64,000 bases of DNA from Myxococcales bacterium (GTDB lineage Bacteria; Myxococcota_A; Polyangia; Polyangiales; Polyangiaceae): positions 44,274-108,273 of the forward strand of contig JAEUKE010000053.1 of assembly GCA_016794345.1 (NCBI GenBank). The letters run 5' to 3'. The translations under genes were made by a program, and so were the position numbers. Below are positions 1 through 11,865 of the stretch, piece after piece (position 1 is the first letter of the stretch; the number at the start of each line of letters is the position of its first letter). The notes beneath the pieces are model-generated. The model made no database searches and had not been told where the DNA came from. It worked only from the letters and a program-made list of their open reading frames with translations.

Positions 1-1
1 C

Positions 2-799
2 TCGGGCGAGGAGGGCGCGGCCCCCGCCGTCATCGGCGCGGAGGGCGGCGTGCGCATCCGAGGCACCGTCAGGCCCGGCGGCGCGGTCATCCGCTTCCGG
101 TTCCACGTGCCACACCACGACGAGGCCGACGTGGAGCTGCCGCTCTCGCTTCCGCCGCGCACGACGCGCGTGATGATCGCGGCCGAGGCGTCCAAGAAGA
201 TGGGTCTGTCCGCCGACGGCTTCCCCAAGGAGGCGGAGCGCGTGAAGGACCGCGGCCGCACGCTGCTGCGGATCGACAAACAGTGGACCCCTCAGGACGG
301 GGAGAGCTTCCTGAGCAAGGTCAACGTCAAGCTGACCGGCTTGCCGACGAAGGGCATGGTCCCGTATGCAGCCGCGTTGGCGTCGGTCGCCACGGCGGGC
401 GGCGCCCTCGCGTACGTGATCATGAACCGGAAGAAGACCGGGCCGCTCGCCGCCGACACCCGGGAAGACTTGCTCGAGGCGAAGGAGGCGATGCTGCAAG
501 AGATCGCCATGCTCGAGCGCGCGCACCGGAGCGGCGAGGTCGGGCCGCGTGCGTACGACCGGATCCGCAAGGCCATGCTCGACGCGCTCGCGCGCATCAT
601 CGATCGGCTCGAGGCGGCGAGCCCGCTGCCGGAGACCGCGCCCGCCGCGCGCGCCACGGTGACGGAAGACGCGGACGCGGAGCCGCGCGCTCCGGAGCCC
701 ACACGCACGAAGAAGCGCCGCAAGAAGGCCCGCCCGGCCGCGGTCGAGAAGACCCCCGCGGACAAGCCTGCTGCCGACGGAGACGACGAGGAGACATGA
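2..799 (+). CDS. Hypothetical membrane-anchored protein, 5' partial
   Basis: The frame is open from base 2, so the start lies before the window; a GTG at 50 could be read as a start but nothing marks it as one. A single hydrophobic segment (about bases 355-425, Ala/Gly/Val-rich, followed by NRKKTG) divides a basic beta-like N-terminal part from a cytoplasmic helical part of about 60 residues rich in Glu, Arg and Leu. The tail is charged and low in complexity (KKRRKKARP, then acidic). I do not recognise a family. Its stop overlaps the ATG of the next gene (ATGA at 796-799), so the two are probably translated together. Confidence 0.6.
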   Translation, partial: SGEEGAAPAVIGAEGGVRIRGTVRPGGAVIRFRFHVPHHDEADVELPLSLPPRTTRVMIAAEASKKMGLSADGFPKEAERVKDRGRTLLRIDKQWTPQDGESFLSKVNVKLTGLPTKGMVPYAAALASVATAGGALAYVIMNRKKTGPLAADTREDLLEAKEAMLQEIAMLERAHRSGEVGPRAYDRIRKAMLDALARIIDRLEAASPLPETAPAARATVTEDADAEPRAPEPTRTKKRRKKARPAAVEKTPADKPAADGDDEET

Positions 800-1590
800 G
801 CTCGAAGCGCTTCGCACGCCTCGACCTCGCCGAGCCGACCTACGTCGAGCTCGACGGCGGCGCGGCCTTCCCGCTGACCCGCGCGCCCTGGCTCGGCGGC
901 GCTCGAACGGGCGAGCGCCTCGACGGCTACGACGCGGACGCGAGCGGGCCACGACCTCGTCTCGCGCCCGTCGAACCGCGGAAGATCCTCTGCGTCGGCC
1001 GAAACTACCGCGCGCACGCCAAGGAGCTGGGCAACGAGGTGCCGGTGGAGCCGATGCTCTTCTACAAGCCGGCCACCTCGCTCCTGGCGCAGGGCGGGGT
1101 CGTCGTGCTCCCGCCCGCGTCGGTCTCGAGCCGCGTCGAGCACGAGGCCGAGCTGGCGCTCGTGATCGGCGAGCGCCTGAAAGGCGCGACCGAGGAGGCC
1201 GCGGCGCGCGCCGTGTTTGGCCTCACGATCGCGTGTGACGTGACCGCGCGCGATCTCCAGAAGAAAGACGGCCAGTGGTGGCGCGCCAAAGGGATGGACA
1301 CGTTCTGTCCCGTCGGTCCGGTCGTCGTCACCGGCCTCGACCCCCATGCCCTCTCGATCACCTGTCGCGTGAACGGAGCCGTCCGGCAGGACGGCAAGAC
1401 GAGCGACATGATCTTCTCGGTCGCGCGCGTCCTCGCCCACGTCAGCGAAACCATCACCCTCGAGCCCGGGGATCTCATCCTCACCGGCACGCCCGAAGGT
1501 GTCGGCCCGCTCGCACCCGGGGATTCGGTCGAGATCGAAGTCCCCTCGATCTCCACGCTCCTCTTTTCGGTGGGCCCGGGCGCAGGGTAA
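796..1590 (+). CDS. Fumarylacetoacetate hydrolase (FAH) family protein
   Basis: 264 residues. The family includes fumarylacetoacetase, acylpyruvate hydrolases and 2-hydroxyhepta-2,4-diene-1,7-dioate isomerases, metal-dependent enzymes cleaving or isomerising C-C bonds in aromatic catabolism or pyruvate-related metabolites. Seen here: the ILCVGRNYRAHAKELG block at about residue 55, the metal-binding EHEAELALVIG at about 113, and ITCDVTARDLQ-like and GMDTFCPVGP blocks, ending with LTGTPEGVGPLAPGD, all typical of the fold. The ATG at 796 was chosen because it overlaps the upstream stop and gives the normal family length; the longer open frame upstream has no similarity. Its stop TAA shares an A with the next ATG. 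Substrate cannot be assigned from sequence alone. Confidence 0.9.
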   Translation: MSSKRFARLDLAEPTYVELDGGAAFPLTRAPWLGGARTGERLDGYDADASGPRPRLAPVEPRKILCVGRNYRAHAKELGNEVPVEPMLFYKPATSLLAQGGVVVLPPASVSSRVEHEAELALVIGERLKGATEEAAARAVFGLTIACDVTARDLQKKDGQWWRAKGMDTFCPVGPVVVTGLDPHALSITCRVNGAVRQDGKTSDMIFSVARVLAHVSETITLEPGDLILTGTPEGVGPLAPGDSVEIEVPSISTLLFSVGPGAG

Positions 1591-2471
1591 TGAACGCTGG
1601 AAGGGGCTGGCTCGCGCGGGGCGCGGCGCTGACCCTCTTGGCCCTCGTCGCCGCCGCCGTGGCCGCACACTTCGGCGCCTCGACGGCGCGCTGCCCGGGC
1701 GGGGCCGTCGCGCTCGGGCCGCGGTGTTGCGGCGAAGGGCAGTCGCTCGTCGAAGGCCGCTGCCAAGGCGAGCCCTCGCGCTGCCCCGATGCTCTCCGCG
1801 TGACGGCCGCGGGCTGCGTCGCGCCGACCCAACGGGTTCGGATCGACGCCGGCGCCGTCGGGAGCTTCCCACCGGATTGGGAGGCCGCCGGCCGTGATCT
1901 CCCGCAGGGTTCGGTCCCGGCTTTCGAGATCGACGCCTTCGAGGTGACCGAGGCTCGCTGGACGGAGTGCGCTTCGGCGGGGCCTTGTGCGCCCCGCCCG
2001 GACGAGGGCGAGCCGGGGACGCCCGTCCGCGACGTGAGCGCGACCGAGGCCGCCGCGTTCTGCGCCTTCGCAGGTGGCCGGCTGCCGACCCCCGAAGAGC
2101 ACGCGATGGCCGCGTCGGGCGCAGAGGGCCGCCGCTATCCGTGGGGCTTCGCAGGGGTCGTGTGTCGCAACGCTTCCTTCGGGCTCGTTGTCGGGCCGTG
2201 CGCCGAGGGCGCCTCGAAGCCCGAGCTGGCCGGGATGCGGCCGGACGGCGCGACCGCTGGCGGCGTCCACGATCTGGCCGGAAATGTCGCGGAGTGGACG
2301 CTGGCGGGCCGGACGGCCTTCGCCCGCGGGGGCTCGTTCCGATCGACCAGCTCGACGGCCCTCCGGGCCTGGAGCTCCGAGCCGACGCCCCCCGACACCC
2401 GGCGTGACGATCTCGGCTTTCGCTGCGCCTATCCCCTGACTTCGACGGCCTCGAAGACCCCGCGGTTGTAG
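1590..2471 (+). CDS. Formylglycine-generating-enzyme-like (SUMF1 fold) protein with N-terminal membrane anchor
   Basis: 293 residues. A hydrophobic N-terminus (about residues 9-27) is a signal or anchor, followed by a short Cys-rich stretch and then a SUMF1/FGE-sulfatase domain: [54 protein letters not shown] and a final LGFRCAYP. In the family these domains either oxidise cysteine to formylglycine or act as non-catalytic C-type-lectin-fold modules; the paired active-site cysteines of true FGE are not evident, so a binding role in the envelope is more likely. It begins at TAATG directly on the stop of the FAH gene, so coupling is expected. Confidence 0.85.
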   Translation: MNAGRGWLARGAALTLLALVAAAVAAHFGASTARCPGGAVALGPRCCGEGQSLVEGRCQGEPSRCPDALRVTAAGCVAPTQRVRIDAGAVGSFPPDWEAAGRDLPQGSVPAFEIDAFEVTEARWTECASAGPCAPRPDEGEPGTPVRDVSATEAAAFCAFAGGRLPTPEEHAMAASGAEGRRYPWGFAGVVCRNASFGLVVGPCAEGASKPELAGMRPDGATAGGVHDLAGNVAEWTLAGRTAFARGGSFRSTSSTALRAWSSEPTPPDTRRDDLGFRCAYPLTSTASKTPRL

Positions 2472-2512
2472 CCCCGGCAAACGCGGGCCTGGTATGTTCG
2501 TCGGCCCTCCTA

Positions 2513-3787
2513 ATGGCCGTCGCGCTCCTCTCCATCGGCACCGAGCTCACCCGCGGCGAAATCGTCGACACCAACGCGGCTTGGCTTGCCGCGACGCTGA
2601 CCGAAGAAGGCTTCGACGTCGCGTGCGCGCAGGTCGTCGGCGACGAGCACGAGCACATCGTCGCGACCTTGCAGCGCCTCGGCGCCGAGCAGCGCATCGT
2701 CATCGTCACCGGCGGCCTCGGCCCGACGTCGGACGACATAACCACGGCTTGCGCTGCCCAGGCCGCGAAGGTCGATCTCGTGCTCGACGAGAGCGCCCTC
2801 CTCTCCATTCGCCGCAAGGTCGAGGCGAAGGGCCGACTCGTCACCAAGCACCACGAGAAGCAGGCCGAGATCCCGCGCGGCGCGGAGATCCTCCCGAACG
2901 CCGACGGCACGGCTCCCGGCTACAGCATCGCGATCGACAGCGCCCGGTTCTTCTTCTTGCCGGGTGTCCCACGAGAGATGAAGCGCATGTTCAAGGAGCA
3001 GGTCCTCCCGCGCATCCGCCCCATCGCGCCCAACGACACGTACGTCGTCCGCTTGCGCACCTTCGGCCTGCCGGAGTCGACCGCCGCGCAGCTCCTCGAG
3101 GACATCGAGCTCGAGAATATCTCGCTCGCCTACCGCGTGCATTTCCCCGAGCTCGACGTGAAGGTGCGGGCGAAGGGCGCGAACCTCGCCGCCGCGCGCG
3201 AGCTGGCAACCCAGGCCGCTGCAGTCGTCCGCGAGCGGCTGGGCGACGTCGTCTACGGCGAAGGGGACGACTCGCTGCCCTCCATCACCGGCCGCGCGCT
3301 GCGGCTCCGCGGCTGGCGCCTCGCGCTAGCGGAGTCGTGCACAGGCGGCCTCATTTCCCACCTGGTCACGAGCTACCCCGGCGCGAGCGACTTCTTGATC
3401 GGCTCGGCTGTGGTCTACGCCAACAGCGCGAAGACCCGGATGCTCGGCGTGTCGGAGGACACGCTCCGCGGGCACGGCGCCGTGAGCGCGGAGGTCGCGG
3501 CCGAGATGGCGCAGGGCGCGCGGCGCTTGTGTGAGGTCGACGTCGGGCTCAGCGTCACCGGGATCGCCGGTCCCTCCGGTGGTTCTTCGGCCAAGCCCGT
3601 CGGCCTCGTCTACTGGGCGGTCGCCCACCCGGGCGGCACCTTCGTGCAGGAGCGCGTGTTCCGCGGCGACAGGAACGAGATCCAGATCCACGCCGCGTAC
3701 AGCGCGCTCGATCTGCTGCGTCGCGTGGCGAGCGGGCTACCCGAAGGCTCACAGCCTCCGGTCAGCCAGCGCCCGCCGCCGCGCTGA
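2513..3787 (+). CDS. cinA: CinA family nicotinamide-nucleotide amidohydrolase / competence-damage protein
   Basis: 424 residues, the usual full length with both domains. The N-terminal MoCF-like domain starts [15 protein letters not shown] and carries [11 protein letters not shown]; the C-terminal PncC domain has [16 protein letters not shown] and [12 protein letters not shown], holding the serine nucleophile region. The family deamidates NMN to nicotinate mononucleotide and has an ADP-ribose pyrophosphatase activity in the N-domain; it recycles pyridine nucleotide by-products such as those of NAD-dependent DNA ligase. It lies 41 bp after the FGE-like gene on the same strand and converges on clpB 20 bp downstream. 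Confidence 0.95.
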   Translation: MAVALLSIGTELTRGEIVDTNAAWLAATLTEEGFDVACAQVVGDEHEHIVATLQRLGAEQRIVIVTGGLGPTSDDITTACAAQAAKVDLVLDESALLSIRRKVEAKGRLVTKHHEKQAEIPRGAEILPNADGTAPGYSIAIDSARFFFLPGVPREMKRMFKEQVLPRIRPIAPNDTYVVRLRTFGLPESTAAQLLEDIELENISLAYRVHFPELDVKVRAKGANLAAARELATQAAAVVRERLGDVVYGEGDDSLPSITGRALRLRGWRLALAESCTGGLISHLVTSYPGASDFLIGSAVVYANSAKTRMLGVSEDTLRGHGAVSAEVAAEMAQGARRLCEVDVGLSVTGIAGPSGGSSAKPVGLVYWAVAHPGGTFVQERVFRGDRNEIQIHAAYSALDLLRRVASGLPEGSQPPVSQRPPPR

Positions 3788-3807
3788 GCTTTCCCGAGCG
3801 GTGCCCG

Positions 3808-6417
3808 TCAGTTCAGGTCGACCTTTTCGAACTTCAGGGTGTCGCCCGCGCGATCGATGACGATGCGATCGCCCGAGGTGAACTGCCCGCCGAGCACGGA
3901 CTTGGCGAGCTCGTCCTCGACGTACCGCTGGATGGCCCGCTTGAGCGGCCGCGCGCCGTATTGCGGATCCCAGCCGACCTGCACGAGCAGCTCCTTCGCG
4001 GCCTGCGTGATCTCGACCTGGATTCCCCGCTTCTCCACACGCTTCTTGAAGCGCGCGAGCTGGATGTCGACGATCTTCGTCATCTGACCGCGGTCGAGCC
4101 GGCGGAACACGACGATCTCGTCCAGCCGGTTCAGGAACTCGGGCCGGAACGCCTGGCGCACCTCGCTCAGCACGGCTTGTTTGACCGCCTTCGCCTTCTG
4201 CTCGTCGTCGAGCCCGCGGTCTTCTTCGATGGCCGCGGCCTGCGCCGAGCCGACGTTCGAGGTGAGGATGAGCACCGTGTTCTTGAAGTCCACGGTGCGG
4301 CCCTGCCCGTCCGTCAGCCGGCCGTCGTCCAGCACCTGGAGCAGCGTGTTCCACACGTCCGGGTGCGCCTTCTCGATCTCGTCGAACAGGATGACGCTGT
4401 AGGGCCTGCGCCGAACGGGCTCGGTCAGCTGACCGCCCTCCTCATACCCGACGTAGCCCGGCGGCGCACCGATGAGCCTCGCGACCGCGTGGCGCTCGCC
4501 GTATTCGCTCATGTCGATGCGCACCATCGCGCGCTCGTCGTTGAAGAGCCGCTCGGCGAGCGCCTTCGCGAGCTCCGTCTTGCCGACGCCGGTCGGCCCG
4601 AGGAAGGCGAACGATCCGATCGGCCTCCGCTCGTCGCCGAGGCCTGCGCGGGAGCGCCGGATGGCGTTGCCGATCGCCTGGAGCGCCTCCTCCTGGCCGA
4701 CCACGCGCGCGCGCAGATCGTCCTCGAGGTGCAGGAGCTTCTGCATCTCGCTCTCGAGCATCTTCGAGACCGGGATGCCGGTCCACCGAGAGATGACCTG
4801 GGCGATGTCCTCGTCCGTCACCTCTTCCTTCAGGTAGGCCTGGCTCGTCTGCACCTCCGCGAGCCTCGCGCGGAGCGCCTCGCGCTGCCGCTCGAGCTCC
4901 GGGATCTTGCCGTATTCGACCTCTGCGGCCTTGCCGAGATCGCCGCGACGCTTGGCCGTTTCGCTCTCGAGGCGCATCTCCTCGAGCTTGGGCGGGATGG
5001 CGCGGAGCTCCCCGATGACCTCCTTCTCGGCAAGCCACTGCGCGCGCATCGCGTCGCGCTTGGCCTGCATCTCGCGGATCTCTTCCTTCACCTCTTCGAG
5101 GCGGGTCTTGGAGGCCTTGTCGCTCTCGCGCTTGAGCGCCTGCTCCTCCATCTGCAGCTTGAGCAGCCCGCGCTCCACCTGATCGATCGGCGTGGGCAGG
5201 CTGTCGATCTCCATGCGGATGCGCGACGCCGCCTCGTCCACCAGGTCGATCGCCTTGTCCGGCAGGAACCGCTCGGTGATGTACCGGTGAGAGAGGTTGG
5301 CTGCGGCGATGAGCGCGGCGTCCTGGATGCGGATCCCGTGGTGGGTCTCGTAGCGCTCCTTCAGGCCGCGGAGGATCGCGATCGTGTCTTCCACCGTCGG
5401 CTGTCCGACGAACACTTGCTGGAACCGCCGCTCGAGCGCCGCGTCCTTTTCGATGTGCTTGCGGTACTCGTCGAGCGTCGTCGCGCCGATGCAGCGGAGC
5501 TCCCCACGCGCGAGCGCCGGCTTGAGCATGTTCGCCGCGTCCATCGCGCCCTCGGCCGCGCCCGCGCCGACGAGGGTGTGCAGCTCGTCGATGAAGAGGA
5601 TGATGCGCCCCTCGGCGGCCTCGATCTCCTTGAGCACCGCCTTCAGGCGGTCCTCGAACTCGCCGCGGAACTTCGACCCGGCCACCATCGACGCGAGGTC
5701 GAGCGCCCGAAGATCCTTCTCCTTGAGGCTCTCGGGGACATCACCGCGGACGATGCGCTGCGCGATCCCCTCGACGATCGCCGTCTTGCCGACGCCGGGC
5801 TCGCCGATGAGCACCGGGTTGTTCTTCGTGCGCCGCGAGAGCACCTGCATGACGCGGCGGATCTCCTCGTCGCGACCGATGACCGGATCGATCTTCCCGC
5901 GTCGCGCGAGGTCCGTGAGGTTCCGCGTGTATTTGTCGAGCGCCTGGAATTTCCCCTCCGGGTCCTTGTCGGTCACCCGCTGCGACCCGCGAACCTGCGT
6001 GAGGGCCTGCAGGATCTTCTCGTAGGTGAGTCCGGCCTTCTCGAGCAGCGACATCAGATCGCGGTCGTGTTTCGCGGCCGCGAGCAGCAGGTGCTCGGTC
6101 GAGACGTAGTCGTCCTTCAGGGCCTTGCTCTCGTCCTCGGCCTTCTGCACGAGGAGCAGGGCGCGCCGGCCGAGGCCCGGCTCCGCGCCGCCGCTGACTC
6201 GGGGCATGCTGTTCAGCTTGGCCTCGAGCGCCGCCTGCAACGCTTGCGGGCTCGCTCCGGCCTTGCTCACGACTGGGGCAACGATGCCGCCTTCCTGCGT
6301 GAGCAGCTCGAGGAGGATGTGCTCCGGATAGAGCTCCGGGGATCCGTTGCGGCTTGCGAGGTCCACGGCGCCACGGAGAGCCTCCTGCGCCTTCGTCGTC
6401 ATGCGCTCGATTCTCAT
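3808..6417 (-). CDS. clpB: ATP-dependent disaggregase ClpB
   Basis: 869 residues, normal for ClpB. In order: Clp N-domain ([15 protein letters not shown]), first AAA module with Walker A GEPGVGKT near residue 203, the long coiled-coil M-domain (about 400-530, Glu/Arg-rich, e.g. [16 protein letters not shown]), second AAA module with GPTGVGKT near 605 and a C-terminal D2-small domain. The M-domain separates it from ClpA/ClpC. It unfolds aggregated proteins together with DnaK. The start at 6417 (MRIERM) or the ATG five codons later at 6402 are both possible; a sigma-54-like element sits immediately upstream (6428-6443), and if used would favour the later start. Confidence 0.97.
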   Translation of the reverse strand: MRIERMTTKAQEALRGAVDLASRNGSPELYPEHILLELLTQEGGIVAPVVSKAGASPQALQAALEAKLNSMPRVSGGAEPGLGRRALLLVQKAEDESKALKDDYVSTEHLLLAAAKHDRDLMSLLEKAGLTYEKILQALTQVRGSQRVTDKDPEGKFQALDKYTRNLTDLARRGKIDPVIGRDEEIRRVMQVLSRRTKNNPVLIGEPGVGKTAIVEGIAQRIVRGDVPESLKEKDLRALDLASMVAGSKFRGEFEDRLKAVLKEIEAAEGRIILFIDELHTLVGAGAAEGAMDAANMLKPALARGELRCIGATTLDEYRKHIEKDAALERRFQQVFVGQPTVEDTIAILRGLKERYETHHGIRIQDAALIAAANLSHRYITERFLPDKAIDLVDEAASRIRMEIDSLPTPIDQVERGLLKLQMEEQALKRESDKASKTRLEEVKEEIREMQAKRDAMRAQWLAEKEVIGELRAIPPKLEEMRLESETAKRRGDLGKAAEVEYGKIPELERQREALRARLAEVQTSQAYLKEEVTDEDIAQVISRWTGIPVSKMLESEMQKLLHLEDDLRARVVGQEEALQAIGNAIRRSRAGLGDERRPIGSFAFLGPTGVGKTELAKALAERLFNDERAMVRIDMSEYGERHAVARLIGAPPGYVGYEEGGQLTEPVRRRPYSVILFDEIEKAHPDVWNTLLQVLDDGRLTDGQGRTVDFKNTVLILTSNVGSAQAAAIEEDRGLDDEQKAKAVKQAVLSEVRQAFRPEFLNRLDEIVVFRRLDRGQMTKIVDIQLARFKKRVEKRGIQVEITQAAKELLVQVGWDPQYGARPLKRAIQRYVEDELAKSVLGGQFTSGDRIVIDRAGDTLKFEKVDLN

Positions 6418-6427
6418 TGCAGCCGCA

Positions 6428-6443
6428 AGCTAAGACCGTGCCA
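6428..6443 (-). promoter_or_regulatory. Candidate sigma-54 (-24/-12) promoter of clpB
   Basis: On the - strand the 16-mer reads TGGCACGGTCTTAGCT. It has the invariant GG and GC spaced by exactly 10 bases and differs from the consensus TGGCACG-N4-TTGCW at one position (TAGCT). The predicted transcription start would fall almost at the annotated ATG, so either the mRNA is nearly leaderless or translation starts at 6402. Pattern match only; no activator site was identified. Confidence 0.3.
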
Positions 6444-6520
6444 AAGCGCGGCAAGGCCTTGACCGAAGAGGCGCGGAGCCGAAGATTGGGAGAGATGCGC
6501 GTCGAACGAGCTGGGACTGT

Positions 6521-6541
6521 CCCCTCGCGAAGCGAGAGGGG
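6521..6541. terminator. GC-rich hairpin between gyrB and clpB
   Basis: A CTCGC/GCGAG stem with GAA loop, extended by CCC/GGG past a single-base bulge, lies 67 bp downstream of the gyrB stop and upstream of clpB. It has no T-run on either strand, so it could be a weak or factor-dependent terminator, or part of a dispersed palindromic repeat: the sequence that follows (ggggggtgaagg) resembles that after the hairpin at 53427. Confidence 0.35.
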
Positions 6542-6607
6542 CCGGGGGGGTGAAGGAGCAGCACCTCCCTCATCCAGCACAACGACGCCGCCTTTGTCGG
6601 CAGACTG

Positions 6608-9151
<2,544 letters not shown>

Positions 9152-9184
9152 TCATAGGCCGGCAGCCCCTCTGGATCAAGCTCG

Positions 9185-10384
9185 CTACGCCTCCCGGATG
9201 ACACCCCCAAGCACTTGAAATACTTTCGGATTTGACGCCGCGAGCGCCTCCCGCAGGAGCCCCTCGCGGGTGCTCGTGATGAGCAGCTGGCCGCGCGTCT
9301 CCTCGAGGAACGAAAACAGGGCTTCGGTCCGGCTCGGATCGAGCTCGCTCGAGATGTCGTCGAGCAGCTGAATCGGCCAGAGACCGGTGCTCGACGCGAT
9401 GGACGCGCTCTCGGCTGCCTTCATCGCGAGCGCGAGGGCGCGGTGTTGACCCTGAGAGGCGACCTGCCGCGCGGGGTAGCCGTCGAGCTCCAGCGCCAGC
9501 TCGTCTTTGTGCGGACCGAAGGTCGCGACCTTCGCTCCCACGTCACGATGACGACGTGACCGGAGCTCCTCCGCGGCGACGGCCTCGTCGCCGGACCCGC
9601 CCGCGGCGTAGCGGACCGTGAGCCGCAGATCCGGCGAGGCGATCTTCCCGAACGCGCGCATGAGCTCGGGCGCGAAGTCTCGTACGGCGCGCTCGCGTGA
9701 CCGCGTCAGGCTCGCGCCCTCGCGCGCGGCGACGAGCTCGAACGCCTCGAGCTCCGCCAGCGAGGTGGAAGGTCTGCGCAAGAGCTCCTGCCGCGCGCGG
9801 AGCGCCCGCGCGTACCGTGTGCCCGCGCGGACCGAGCTCGGCGCCAGGTAGAAGCCGAGGCGATCGAGCAGGCGACGACGCAGCGCGGCCGGCCCGTTCG
9901 AGAGCTGGAGCTCGTCCGGGTAGAACACGACGACGGGCGAGCGACGCGCGTAGCTGACGATGTTGTCAGGCTCATTGCCGTCGAGCCGCAGGTGCAGGGT
10001 GCCCTTGTGCAGGGCTGCGCTCTGCAGCCGATCCATCGGCGGGAGCTCACCGCGTTGCTCGGCGAAGAGGGCGCGCACCGAAAACGCGGCCTCCCCGTGC
10101 CGGACGATCTCGCGCAGCCTCGGAGCGCGAAAGCTGCGCGACGTGGCGACCAGGTAGACGGCCTCGAGCAGGGCGGTCTTCCCCTGCCCGTTGTCGCCAC
10201 AGATCAGGTTGATCTCGGCGTCCGGCGCGATGGACTGGTCCGGGAGGTTACGAAAGGCGGTGACGCCGATCTCGCGCAGCCAGACGCGACCCGCGCCGGC
10301 GGCAGGAGCCCCACGAAGACCCGGGTCACCCGAGTCGCGCCCAGGAGGGCCGACCCCGGCCGGGGCCTCGTCCCCTGGGCCCAC
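9185..10384 (-). CDS. recF: DNA replication and repair protein RecF
   Basis: 399 residues. SMC/ABC-type ATPase: Walker A GDNGQGKT near residue 62, the RecF block VVFYPDELQLSNGPAALRR, and the distal QGQHRALALAMK signature followed by LLDDISSELD (Walker B). It loads RecA at gapped DNA with RecOR. Homology begins at WLREIGVTAFRNL, about 33 residues in; the GTG at 10384, one base after the dnaN stop, is the first available start and no ATG lies between it and the conserved part, so a Pro/Gly-rich N-terminal extension is either real or the start is a rarer codon. Translation is probably coupled to dnaN. Confidence 0.95.
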   Translation of the reverse strand: MGPGDEAPAGVGPPGRDSGDPGLRGAPAAGAGRVWLREIGVTAFRNLPDQSIAPDAEINLICGDNGQGKTALLEAVYLVATSRSFRAPRLREIVRHGEAAFSVRALFAEQRGELPPMDRLQSAALHKGTLHLRLDGNEPDNIVSYARRSPVVVFYPDELQLSNGPAALRRRLLDRLGFYLAPSSVRAGTRYARALRARQELLRRPSTSLAELEAFELVAAREGASLTRSRERAVRDFAPELMRAFGKIASPDLRLTVRYAAGGSGDEAVAAEELRSRRHRDVGAKVATFGPHKDELALELDGYPARQVASQGQHRALALAMKAAESASIASSTGLWPIQLLDDISSELDPSRTEALFSFLEETRGQLLITSTREGLLREALAASNPKVFQVLGGVIREA

Positions 10385-10385
10385 C

Positions 10386-11522
10386 TCAGATCCGCATGGG
10401 CATCACGACCGCGACGAAGCTCTCTTTGTCGGACTCGGTCGCAGGCCGGATGATGGCGGGGTCGAGCTCGCCGGAGACACCGAGGAGCACCTCCTCGTCC
10501 TCGAGGGCGCCGAGCACGTCGAGGAAGTACTTGGCGTTGAACCCGATCGTCAGGTCGTTCCCGGCGAAATCGACGGGGATCTCGTCGAAGCCGTAGCCGC
10601 TCTCCGGGCTCTCGCTCGTGATCCGCAGGAGGCCGTTGGTGGTGGTCAGCTTGACCCCACCGGTGCGCTCGCTCGCGGCGATGCGGACGGCGTCGAGCGC
10701 GTCCGAGAACGCCTTGCGAGGTGCGCGCACCGTGCGGTCGGTCGTCTTCGGGATGACCTGCTGGTAGGGCGGGAACTGTGCGTCCACCAGCTTCACGCTG
10801 AAGCGCATGCCACCGATATCGAAGAACGCGTTCGGGCCGCTCTGACGGATGCTGACAAGGGCGTCAGCTTCTTTGCCGTCCGCGCGGGCGTCGTCGGCGA
10901 GGCGACGTAGCTCGTTGATCGCCTTGAGGGGGATGAGCATCGTCGCCGTGGCGCTGACGCCCTCCACCGTGGCTTCCATCTTCGAGAGGCGGTGCCCGTC
11001 GGTCGTCACCATGCGGACGCGATCGCCGGACCACTCGAAGAGCGCGCTGTTCACGTGGGCGCGTGTCTCGTCGGTCGAGATCGAGAAGTGCGTCCGCGCG
11101 ATGAGCTTCGAGAGGAGGTCGACCGGGAGCGTGAGCTGCGGCGCTGCCGGGTCGGGCTGCGGCAACACGGGGAAGTCCGTCCCGGGGATGGCCGGCACGG
11201 TGAACCGGCGAGGGGAGCCCGCGGCCTTGATGATGGCCTGCCCGCCGCCCGAAGACGCGAGCGAGATGGGACCCTCCGGCATGGCCTTGATGCGATCGTG
11301 GAGGTCACGGGCCTGGACGGCGATGGCGCCGGCCGTCGACACCTCCGCCGAGGTCTGGCCGGTGAGGCCGAGGTACATGTCCGTCGCGCTGACCCGCAGG
11401 ACGTTGCCCTCCGCGGTGAGGAGGACGTTCGAGAGCGCCGGCATGGCGCTCTTGCGATCGGCCACGCCCTGACAACGAGCGACGAGGCGCAGCAGGTCCT
11501 TCTTGGCGACGACGATCTCCAT
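10386..11522 (-). CDS. dnaN: DNA polymerase III beta sliding clamp
   Basis: 378 residues from ATG 11522 (an in-frame TTG two codons upstream is the alternative). The start MEIVVAKKDLLRLVARCQGV is characteristic, and the three repeated clamp domains are present, with TTDGHRLSKME, AFSDALDAVRIAASER and the C-terminal VVMPMRI that lines the partner-binding pocket. The clamp tethers PolIII and other factors to DNA. It leads the dnaN-recF-gyrB block; dnaA, its usual upstream partner, is replaced here by a 343 bp gap and a divergent kinase gene. Confidence 0.98.
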   Translation of the reverse strand: MEIVVAKKDLLRLVARCQGVADRKSAMPALSNVLLTAEGNVLRVSATDMYLGLTGQTSAEVSTAGAIAVQARDLHDRIKAMPEGPISLASSGGGQAIIKAAGSPRRFTVPAIPGTDFPVLPQPDPAAPQLTLPVDLLSKLIARTHFSISTDETRAHVNSALFEWSGDRVRMVTTDGHRLSKMEATVEGVSATATMLIPLKAINELRRLADDARADGKEADALVSIRQSGPNAFFDIGGMRFSVKLVDAQFPPYQQVIPKTTDRTVRAPRKAFSDALDAVRIAASERTGGVKLTTTNGLLRITSESPESGYGFDEIPVDFAGNDLTIGFNAKYFLDVLGALEDEEVLLGVSGELDPAIIRPATESDKESFVAVVMPMRI

Positions 11523-11865
11523 ACGCAAAAGGCTCCGTCGATCGCTCTTAGCAGGGTTCCGTGTGAGGTTGGAGAGGGTTTCAGGGCGAAGCGCACAGGG
11601 CCTAAGAGAGAGAGAAAGCTTAAAATTTCAAACTCGTAGGAGTGATAGGGCCTGTGGGTTCTGGGGATAACGCGAGGACGTCCCGAGTTACGCGTAGTTA
11701 GGTGCCCGTCGGGCGGTGGAGAGTCTTCGGACGAGATCTCGGAGAGGGTGTGGGCTCGCGCGAGCATCCCCGCCGGAGGGTCATTTTCTCGGGACGTTTC
11801 CCACAGCGTTCCCCTCGGTTTTTCGTGGCGTCGGTGGGCGCGATCGCGGAATGTAAAGCCAAGCG
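11523..11865. promoter_or_regulatory. 343 bp divergent intergenic region between dnaN and a kinase gene; possible origin-related sequence
   Basis: The gap holds the promoters of both flanking genes. It contains an AT-rich patch unusual for this DNA (about 11617-11635, agaaagcttaaaatttcaaa) and, at 11662-11670, TGGGGATAA, one mismatch from the DnaA box TGTGGATAA. A second site (TTTCCCACA, 11797-11805) has two mismatches. One good box and a melt-prone patch next to dnaN fit an origin-proximal or DnaA-regulated region but do not show an origin. Confidence 0.35.

Noticed and set aside
3961..6462. Long + strand open frame antisense to clpB, and similar long antisense frames in gyrB, recF, SNF2, the kinase fusion and acnA
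   Set aside because: They lie in a shadow frame of clear full-length genes, have Arg/Asp/Leu-rich composition from high GC, no domains and no start sites.
11797..11805. Second DnaA box (TTTCCCACA)
   Set aside because: Two mismatches from consensus; expected by chance in a region of this size.
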